Source of the DNA: a bacterium | GTDB lineage: Bacteria; Cyanobacteriota; Sericytochromatia; S15B-MN24; VGJW01 | Direction of reading: 5' to 3' | Assembly: GCA_021790035.1 (NCBI GenBank) | Contig: JAJYIO010000170.1 | Span: 1 to 6,251 of the forward strand | Length of the DNA stretch: 6,251 nt | Shown here: in pieces, positions 1 to 4,871 of the stretch | Position numbering within the stretch: position 1 is the stretch's first letter | Layout: each line of letters begins with the position of its first letter | Position numbers and translations under genes: made by a program | Notes under the pieces: generated by a model | Database searches by the model: none | What the model was told of the DNA's origin: nothing | Seen by the model: only the letters and a program-made list of their open reading frames with translations

Positions 1-167
1 CCGATCTCCAGGGCGCGCCGCGCCGTCCGGTAGCTCCGGTCCGAGCTTCCGGGCAGCACCACGGCTGCGGCCACCACGGGCCCCGCGAGCGGCCCCCGTC
101 CGGCCTCGTCCACGCCGGCGATCCGCTCGTATCCTTGAACGCGAAGCTTGCGCTCGGTCGACCACAT
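1..167 (-). CDS. rnhB: Ribonuclease HII, N-terminal part (truncated by window edge)
   Basis: RNase HII cleaves the RNA strand of RNA:DNA hybrids and incises at single ribonucleotides in DNA; it is a cytoplasmic enzyme. Reading the minus strand from an ATG at 167 gives 55 codons before the edge. Residues 17-39 carry the family's N-terminal signature (AGVDEAGRGPLAGPVVAAAVVLP), including the catalytic Asp20-Glu21 pair and the GRG loop that contacts the ribonucleotide 2'-OH. No purine-rich Shine-Dalgarno precedes the ATG, but an extended -10-like element sits 8 nt upstream, which suggests a leaderless transcript. Known RNase HII proteins usually show an (L/N)-D-S-K motif about ten residues after the VVLP stretch. 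Here 16 residues after Pro39 are visible without it, so there is either an insertion or divergence beyond the edge. The gene diverges from the helicase. The family call is secure; completeness cannot be judged. Confidence 0.9.
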   Translation of the reverse strand, partial: MWSTERKLRVQGYERIAGVDEAGRGPLAGPVVAAAVVLPGSSDRSYRTARRALEI

Positions 168-175
168 CGCAGCCG

Positions 176-184
176 AGTATAGCA
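176..184 (-). promoter_or_regulatory. Extended -10 promoter element for rnhB
   Basis: The minus strand reads TGC followed by TATACT, a TGn extension plus a hexamer matching TATAAT at five of six positions. Its last base (176) is 8 nt from the A of the rnhB ATG (167), so initiation about 7 nt downstream would start the transcript at or next to the start codon. No convincing -35 hexamer is seen 15-18 bp upstream, which extended -10 promoters can tolerate. Assignment is by sequence match and position only. Confidence 0.5.
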
Positions 185-243
185 CCCCGCGAATCGAGGA
201 CGCCCCGGTCCGACGCTGCTCGCAAGCGGCGGTTCTGCGGGCG

Positions 244-252
244 TGATAGGAT
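244..252 (+). promoter_or_regulatory. Possible extended -10 element for the helicase gene
   Basis: TGA followed by TAGGAT matches TGn-TATAAT at the key -12 T, -11 A and -7 T (four of six hexamer positions). It ends 9 nt before the helicase ATG at 262, mirroring the spacing of the element upstream of the divergent rnhB gene. No -35 match was found. The same bases include AGGA (248-251), which could act as a weakly spaced Shine-Dalgarno (10 nt) if transcription starts further upstream. Promoter and ribosome-binding readings cannot both apply to the same transcript. Confidence 0.35.
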
Positions 253-261
253 CGGCGCGTC

Positions 262-2997
262 ATGCAGATTCCCGAGAGGCCCGCGACGGAACGCGTCGCG
301 GAATTCGTCGCCTCTCAACCATTCGCCCTCGACCCGTTCCAGCTCGAGGCCATCGGTCACCTCGCCGCGGAACGATCCGTGCTGGTTTCGGCGCCCACCG
401 GGTCCGGCAAGACCGTGATCGCCGAGTATGCCGTCCATGCCGCCCTGACGTCCGGCCGTCGCTGCATCTACACCACGCCGCTCAAGGCGCTGTCCAACCA
501 GAAGTATCGCGATCTCAAGGCGCAGCTCGGCGACCAGGTCGGCCTGATGACAGGCGACGTGGTCATCGATCCCGAGGCGCCGATCCTCATCATGACGACC
601 GAGATCCTGCGCAACATCCTGCAGGCGGACCCCGATCGCGTGGCCGATGTCTCTCACGTCGTCCTCGACGAAGCGCACTACATCGCGTCCGAGGGCCGAG
701 GGACGGTATGGGAGGAGACGATCGTCTTCCTCGGCAAGGAGACCCTGGTGGTCGCCCTGTCGGCCACCATATCGAACGCCGACGAGCTGGCGTCCTGGGT
801 CTCCTCGGTCCACCGGCCGATGGCCGTGGTCTTCCACGCCGAGCGCCCGGTCCCGCTCGAGGCTTACGTGGCGCTGCCCGGCATCACCCGGCTCTTCGAC
901 GACAGGGAGCGCCTGGCCCTGCGTGCCTTCCGGGGAAATGCGGCAGAGCGGCGCCCGCGCCATTTCTCGGGCGGCCGCAGCTTCGCCCGGGAAGGCTGGA
1001 TCGATGCCCCGGATCCCGTGTCGGTGGTCCGCGGGCTCAATCTCAAGCGGATGCTGCCGGCGATCTACTTCGTATTCAGCCGCCAGGGCTGCGAGGATCA
1101 CACCCGGGACCTCGTCCACGCCGACCTCGAGCTCACGACCAAGGACGAGACCGTGGAGATCCAGGCGGCGATCGACCAGGCCGTTCGGCAGACCCCGGGC
1201 CTGCTGGGCTCGATCGCCTCGCGCCGCTGGATGGAGTTCCTGCCCGCGGGCGTCGCCCCGCACCACGCCGGCCTCCTTCCGCCGCTCAAGCTCTTGATCG
1301 AGAAGCTCTTCCAGCGCGGCCTGATCAAGGTCGTCTTTGCAACCGAGACCCTGTCGGCAGGCATCAACATGCCAGCTCGAACGGTCGTGCTGTCCAGTCT
1401 CGTCAAGCGCTCCGACGACGGAATGCGGATGCTGACGGTAGGCGAATTCCAGCAGATGACGGGCCGCGCCGGACGCCGTGGTATGGACGAGGTCGGCTAC
1501 GGGGTGGTGCTGGCCAGCCACCGCTATACCCCGCAGGATGTCGCTCGCCTGGTAAAGGGCGCAGTAGAGCCGCTGCGCAGCCGCTTCACGCTCAACTACA
1601 ACATGGTGGTCAACCTCGGCCACCGCTACGAGCCCCGGATCGCGCGACGTATCGTCGAGCAGAGCTTCGCGAGCTTCCAGGACGACGCGCTGATCGCCCA
1701 TCTCCACGAGCAGCGGGACCGCCTCAACGCACAGATCTCCAGCTTCGATCCGACCTGCCCGGTCACGCGAGGCGAAGCCGGGGGGGGCCTCCGGACGGAC
1801 TGGTTGGATCGGTTCGAGATCATGGCTGGCCGGCGGGAATCGGCCCACAAGCGGCTGGCGGCCCTCGACGCCCAGCGGCGCTACCTTTCGCGCAATGTCG
1901 CCGCCGACCTGCTGGCGCGGGCGCCGATCGGCACCTGGCTGCTGGTCCACGCCCCGGGCCGCCCCCGGCCCGAACTGGCGGTGCTGCTGGCCAAGCAGGC
2001 CACCAGGGGTGGCGACGTGCACTTCTCGGTTCTCACGAGCCTTCCGGCGATGCTGCGGCTGGGCACCCAGCACCTGGTCACGGTGCCCGAGGGACGGCCG
2101 ATCGCGACGCTACCGGCGCACGTGCTGTCCAAGGCCAGCTCGTTGTCGTACCTGCAGCACAGGCGCCCGGACGGCCTGGAGTTCGACTTCGACCGGCAGG
2201 TGCAAAAGAGCGGGGTCGACCTCGCCGACATCGAGTGGGCGATGACGGAATCTCCCGAACTCACGAAGCTTCGCGCCAAGGTCGGCCAGCTCAACGCCGA
2301 CCTGGCCCGGCTGCCCTGCGGGACCTGCGCGATGCGGCGCGAATGCAAGGATCAGGTCGCCGAGCGGCGGCTGCTCGACCAGGAGATCGCACAGGTGCAG
2401 GAGCGCATCGAATCGGTTCGCAGCAGCCACTGGCGTGAATTCAAGGCGCTGATGCAGGTGCTCGAGGAAGCCCAGTACCTCCGCGAGCGCAAGCTGCTGG
2501 CCCGGGGAGTGGCCCTGGCCAGCATCCGCACGACCAACGAGCTGATGGCGGCCGAGTGCGTTGCCGGTGGATTCCTCGAAGGCAAGAGCCCGATCGAGAT
2601 GGCGGCGATCGTGAGCTGCCTGGTCTCGGAGCCGCCCAGAGGCCGCCAGTCCTGGTACGCCCTGCCGTTCGGCGCGGCCGTGCACGAGGTCCTGCGCGAC
2701 CTGACTCGCATCGGGCGCGACCTCTTCCACCTCCAGACCCGCCACCGGGTCGATCTGCCCATATACCTGGTCACGGAATACGCCGGCCTCACCCAGGCCT
2801 GGGCCGAGGGCGCGACCTGGGCCGACCTGATCACCAAGAGCGGCATCGACGAGGGCCAGCTGGTGCGTCACCTGCGCCAGGTGATCGACATGCTGAGCCA
2901 GTTCCGGGAGATCCCCGGCGTCAGCGCGGGCTTCCAGGCGCAATCCCGGGAGGCCGCAGCTCTGCTCGATCGCGACATCGTCAAGGAAGTCTTCTAG
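262..2997 (+). CDS. Ski2/Mtr4-like DEAH-box RNA helicase with DSHCT C-terminal domain (HelY/ISE2-like)
   Basis: An ATP-dependent superfamily 2 RNA helicase of 911 aa, a usual length for bacterial Ski2-like proteins. Visible motifs are a Q-motif-like FALDPFQLEAI (21-31), Walker A APTGSGKT (44-51), Ia TTPLKALSNQK (71-81), TGDV (97-100), TTEILRNIL (112-120), DEAH (136-139), SAT (167-169), motif IV region (267-279), PHHAGLLP (333-340), motif V FATETLSAGINMPAR (359-373) and motif VI QMTGRAGRRGMD (398-409). The linker and arch region (about 430-720) contains a Cys cluster at C686, C689 and C695. The DSHCT domain (about 725-885) ends with a typical stretch from WADLITKSGIDEGQLVRHLRQ onward. Relatives act in RNA surveillance or processing (eukaryotic exosome cofactors) and in chloroplast RNA maturation (ISE2); the bacterial role is poorly defined. 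The ATG at 262 precedes the Q-motif by 20 residues and has no strong SD. A G8 run at 1780-1787 lies in the linker, but the frame stays intact. Phylogenetic branch is inferred from memory. Confidence 0.95.
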   Translation: MQIPERPATERVAEFVASQPFALDPFQLEAIGHLAAERSVLVSAPTGSGKTVIAEYAVHAALTSGRRCIYTTPLKALSNQKYRDLKAQLGDQVGLMTGDVVIDPEAPILIMTTEILRNILQADPDRVADVSHVVLDEAHYIASEGRGTVWEETIVFLGKETLVVALSATISNADELASWVSSVHRPMAVVFHAERPVPLEAYVALPGITRLFDDRERLALRAFRGNAAERRPRHFSGGRSFAREGWIDAPDPVSVVRGLNLKRMLPAIYFVFSRQGCEDHTRDLVHADLELTTKDETVEIQAAIDQAVRQTPGLLGSIASRRWMEFLPAGVAPHHAGLLPPLKLLIEKLFQRGLIKVVFATETLSAGINMPARTVVLSSLVKRSDDGMRMLTVGEFQQMTGRAGRRGMDEVGYGVVLASHRYTPQDVARLVKGAVEPLRSRFTLNYNMVVNLGHRYEPRIARRIVEQSFASFQDDALIAHLHEQRDRLNAQISSFDPTCPVTRGEAGGGLRTDWLDRFEIMAGRRESAHKRLAALDAQRRYLSRNVAADLLARAPIGTWLLVHAPGRPRPELAVLLAKQATRGGDVHFSVLTSLPAMLRLGTQHLVTVPEGRPIATLPAHVLSKASSLSYLQHRRPDGLEFDFDRQVQKSGVDLADIEWAMTESPELTKLRAKVGQLNADLARLPCGTCAMRRECKDQVAERRLLDQEIAQVQERIESVRSSHWREFKALMQVLEEAQYLRERKLLARGVALASIRTTNELMAAECVAGGFLEGKSPIEMAAIVSCLVSEPPRGRQSWYALPFGAAVHEVLRDLTRIGRDLFHLQTRHRVDLPIYLVTEYAGLTQAWAEGATWADLITKSGIDEGQLVRHLRQVIDMLSQFREIPGVSAGFQAQSREAAALLDRDIVKEVF
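1780..1787 (+). repeat. G8 homopolymer inside the helicase gene
   Basis: Eight consecutive G bases encode part of the Gly-Gly-Gly stretch at helicase residues 507-509, in the linker between the helicase core and the arch/DSHCT region. Recognisable helicase motifs lie upstream and the DSHCT domain lies downstream in the same frame, so the sequence as given is intact. Long G runs can slip in replication or sequencing. Confidence 0.8.
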
Positions 2998-3011
2998 CAC
3001 GCTCACTAGAA
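2992..3011 (+). repeat. Perfect 6-bp inverted repeat straddling the helicase stop codon
   Basis: TTCTAG (2992-2997, the last sense codon plus the TAG stop) is followed after 8 nt by its exact reverse complement CTAGAA (3006-3011). In RNA this could form a short hairpin over the termination codon. It is the first of a run of inverted repeats reaching 3131. With no following T-run it is not a textbook terminator. Confidence 0.5.
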
Positions 3012-3021
3012 ACTCTCTGCT

Positions 3022-3131
3022 CCGGCTGCGCCGGCGGTGACTTGCAGGGGGCCTTGCCCCCCGCAAACTACCCCCCGCTGCGGGCAAGCCGCTGCGTAGC
3101 CCCGCTCAGCGGGTGGCGTTTCATTCAACGC
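3022..3131. repeat. Cluster of five short palindromes (REP/MITE-like or structured RNA region)
   Basis: Five successive inverted repeats occur in 110 bp: CCGGC/GCCGG with a 3-nt loop (3022-3034); TTGC-A-GGGGGC/GCCCCC-C-GCAA with a CTT loop and one A/C mismatch (3042-3066); CCCG/CGGG with a CTG loop (3074-3084); CCCGC/GCGGG with a TCA loop (3101-3113); and GCGTT/AACGC with a 6-nt loop (3116-3131). The third and fourth can also pair with each other, since CCCGCTG (3074-3080) complements CAGCGGG (3107-3113). The second hairpin is strong enough to help end helicase transcription but lacks a U-tract. The density resembles dispersed intergenic palindromic elements found in many GC-rich genomes. Whether it recurs elsewhere in this genome cannot be seen from one window. 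Confidence 0.55.
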
Positions 3132-3331
3132 TGTCGGCGCAGACGGTGGGGGACTCGCGACAGGCTCAACCCGAGGCGTCCTGCGGGGTCCGGCCGAAGC
3201 GCATGCGAGCGACTCATTTAAGGGACGATGAAGCCTCAGTTGATCTTCGATCGGGTCACGCACGTTCTGGCCGCTTCCGGGGAACAAGTACAAGAGGTAA
3301 TTCGCCAGCGGGATTTACCGGAGAAAGAACC
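3132..3331 (+). other. Leader region of the OmpA-like gene
   Basis: This is the remainder of the 334-bp gap between the helicase stop and the chosen TTG start. It includes a CGCATGCG palindrome (3200-3207) and, from about 3211, a stretch with noticeably less G+C than its surroundings (for example CATTTAA at 3215-3221 and ACAAGTACAAGAGGTAATT at 3284-3302), as expected of untranslated leader or promoter DNA. I could not assign a confident -35/-10 pair, and no known riboswitch class was recognised. A possible 46-codon small ORF begins here at 3228. Confidence 0.4.
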
Positions 3332-3368
3332 TTGGTCGACAAGATTTCGAGCAAACCCAGCCATTTAG
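3228..3368 (+). CDS. Possible small ORF (46 aa) overlapping the start of the OmpA-like gene
   Basis: ATG at 3228 opens a 46-codon frame that stops at TAG 3366-3368, so its end overlaps the first 37 nt of the downstream coding region in another frame. AAGGGA (3220-3225) precedes it but lies very close (about 2-4 nt) for a Shine-Dalgarno. The peptide starts MKPQLIFDRVTHVLAASGEQ and continues charged, ending RFRANPAI; it has no membrane segment or family I recognise. Third-position G+C is clearly lower than in the neighbouring genes, which argues against a long-resident coding gene. It may instead be untranslated leader, or a leader peptide coupling translation to the TTG start. Low confidence. 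Confidence 0.2.
   Translation: MKPQLIFDRVTHVLAASGEQVQEVIRQRDLPEKEPWSTRFRANPAI
3320..3323 (+). promoter_or_regulatory. Shine-Dalgarno that selects the TTG start
   Basis: GGAG, followed by the purine-rich AAAGAA, lies 8 nt upstream of the TTG at 3332. This is the best-placed ribosome-binding site in front of any start codon in this frame. It favours TTG over the GTG at 3113 or the ATG at 3203. Confidence 0.6.
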
Positions 3369-4816
3369 CGGCCGTTCGGCCCCATGCGGCGGCTCCGGCT
3401 GCCCAGCCGATCCTCACCGCCGACTCGACCCAGCTCGCCAAGACGACGGCTCCCGGCAGCGCGCCCGTGGTGCGTACCCTCGACGGGCGAGCGTACTTCG
3501 GCACCGACAGATCCAATCCGGCCACGCAAGACCACGCCGCGCTCGATCAGACACTGGATGCGATGGTCGCCAGCCTCAAGACCCTCACTCCGGAGCAACA
3601 GGTCAAGCTGCTATCCGATCCCGGCTTCGCCATCGAGGTCCGCGGCCACGCCAGCAACCTGGGCAGCGCCAAGCACTTCGACAACCTCGCCCTGTCGCGC
3701 AAGCGCGCCGAGGACACGGCCAAGTACATCCAGAACTACCTGCACAGCAAGGGCATCGACATCCCGCCCACGGCCATCAAGACGACGGCCTGCGGAGCCC
3801 CCGGCTCGGCCAAAGCGGCAGATAACAACGATCAATCCGATCGCAGCGTCCACGTCGTGGTGACGCTCCCAGGCCTCAGCCCGCTGCCGAAGACGACGCC
3901 CACCACCACCACCCCGCAATCCGGCGGGCCGGCTCCAACCGACGGCGCCAAGCCGGGCGGTACCACGGGCACCCGTGCGGGCGCGCCATCCTCGGCCCCA
4001 TCCAGCCCCGGTTCCACGGCTTCTGCCGGGACCGCACTCGGAGAGTTCGAGCGCCTCACGCAGCCACTGGACGGCATGCTCACCCAGGCCTCCGCCAGCG
4101 ACGCGACCCTGGCCACACGAGAGGCTACCGTCACCAAGGCACAAGCCGCCCTCAAATCCGCGTCGGCCCTCGTCGCAGAGCTCAATGCCGACGCTCAACC
4201 GGGCGCGCAGGCTCTTCTCAACGGCCTGACCGACAAGACCACGGCCCTGGCCGAGGAGGCCAGCAGCGAGCGTGCCTCGCTGACGCAGCTGCAGGCCCAG
4301 CTCAAGTCGGATTCCGACCAGATCACCACGGCCGCCAGCGCCAAGGAGAAGACCTCCACGTCGTGGGACGCCAACGGCAACCCGGTCAGCGTCAGCGAGT
4401 CCCCGCTCCACGACCTGGCGGCGCAGCTCTTCGCCAAGTACCAGGACCCGAGCTCGATCGGCAAGGACCTGCCCAGTGACGCCCGTCAGGCGCTGTCCTC
4501 ACAGATATCCGACCTCATGCGCAAGCTCAGCGAGATGGTCGCGCAGCATGCCAGCGACGACAAGTTCGACCCGACCGACAACGACTACATGTTCGGTCGA
4601 CCAGGCCCCAAGTTTGCCAAGGCGTGGAACACGCTCAAGTCCATCCTGGCGACCACCGGAACGCCCACCGAGGCTCAGCGCACCAAGGCGATCTCGGCCC
4701 TCGACCAGATGGGCAAGGCCGTCAAGGACTTCGACGATCCGGTGGTCAAGCAGGCCACGCAGGCGGTTTACGAAGAACTCACGACCGAGGTCTCGAAGAA
4801 GCTGGCCGGCCAGTAG
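3332..4816 (+). CDS. OmpA-like domain protein with P/T/S/G linker and unknown C-terminal domain, no visible signal peptide
   Basis: From TTG 3332 (read as fMet) the product is 494 aa. Residues about 46-178 form an OmpA/MotB-like peptidoglycan-binding fold: an entry strand with YFGTD (55-59), then IEVRGHASNLGS (101-112), N118 and LSRKRA (121-126) of the N..LS..RA helix, YIQNYLHSKGI (132-142) and the DRSVHVVV exit strand (170-177). The usual GHTD Asp, which contacts diaminopimelate in studied OmpA domains, is Ser108, with about two extra residues before N118; N118 and R125 are kept. Next come a low-complexity Pro/Thr/Ser/Gly linker (about 181-233, including an ACC-repeat TPTTTTP), an Ala/Gln-rich helical, possibly coiled-coil stretch (about 238-335) and a C-terminal region (about 358-494) I do not recognise. 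The N-terminus has no hydrophobic core or lipobox, so export is unexplained; a start in the 3113-3331 stretch adds no signal peptide either. Alternatives are cytoplasmic localisation or non-Sec export. Function is unassigned. Confidence 0.75.
   Translation: MVDKISSKPSHLAAVRPHAAAPAAQPILTADSTQLAKTTAPGSAPVVRTLDGRAYFGTDRSNPATQDHAALDQTLDAMVASLKTLTPEQQVKLLSDPGFAIEVRGHASNLGSAKHFDNLALSRKRAEDTAKYIQNYLHSKGIDIPPTAIKTTACGAPGSAKAADNNDQSDRSVHVVVTLPGLSPLPKTTPTTTTPQSGGPAPTDGAKPGGTTGTRAGAPSSAPSSPGSTASAGTALGEFERLTQPLDGMLTQASASDATLATREATVTKAQAALKSASALVAELNADAQPGAQALLNGLTDKTTALAEEASSERASLTQLQAQLKSDSDQITTAASAKEKTSTSWDANGNPVSVSESPLHDLAAQLFAKYQDPSSIGKDLPSDARQALSSQISDLMRKLSEMVAQHASDDKFDPTDNDYMFGRPGPKFAKAWNTLKSILATTGTPTEAQRTKAISALDQMGKAVKDFDDPVVKQATQAVYEELTTEVSKKLAGQ
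4802..4813. repeat. 12-bp perfect palindrome at the end of the OmpA-like gene
   Basis: CTGGCCGGCCAG is fully self-complementary and encodes the last four residues (LAGQ) just before the TAG stop. Its GCCAG half can alternatively pair with CTGGC at 4826-4830 in the following hairpin, so the two structures may compete. It may be incidental to GC-rich codons. Confidence 0.5.
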
Positions 4817-4821
4817 CAACG

Positions 4822-4867
4822 CCGGCTGGCGAGGCACGCCCACGCTAGCCGGGGTGAGCCGTCTTTT
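4822..4867 (+). terminator. Probable transcription terminator between convergent genes
   Basis: CCGGCTGGCG (4822-4831) pairs with CGCTAGCCGG (4843-4852) to give a 10-bp stem with one G-U pair and an 11-nt loop, placed 5 nt after the OmpA-like stop codon. A GTCTTTT tract follows at 4861-4867, separated from the stem by 8 nt, so it is an imperfect intrinsic terminator for the plus strand. On the minus strand the same stem follows the trmFO stop but has no T-run beyond it. Its position in the 55-bp gap between two converging genes supports a role in ending transcription. Confidence 0.55.
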
Positions 4868-4871
4868 CGAA

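Noticed and set aside
243..2438. 731-codon plus-strand open frame overlapping the helicase gene
   Set aside because: It is a shadow of the helicase in another frame: Arg/Pro/Gly-rich, with no domain motifs. Long shadow frames are expected in GC-rich coding DNA.
2110..3087. 325-codon minus-strand frame opposite the helicase 3' end
   Set aside because: It is antisense to conserved DSHCT-domain coding sequence, with no recognisable family, start signal or independent support.
3281..3303. GGAAC as a -35 of an ECF sigma-factor promoter
   Set aside because: No matching -10 motif lies 16-17 bp downstream, and a single GGAAC is expected by chance.
3251..3330. GGTCACGCAC resembles the opening of a GEMM-type cyclic-di-GMP riboswitch
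   Set aside because: The remaining conserved blocks (a CGCAAAGCC-like segment and the paired stems) are absent downstream.
3895..3916. ACC-triplet run as a functional tandem repeat
   Set aside because: It simply encodes the Thr/Pro linker; it is too short and imperfect to call a separate element.
3611..4411. 266-codon minus-strand frame opposite the OmpA-like gene
   Set aside because: Gly/Arg-rich antisense shadow; the plus-strand frame carries the OmpA-like motifs.
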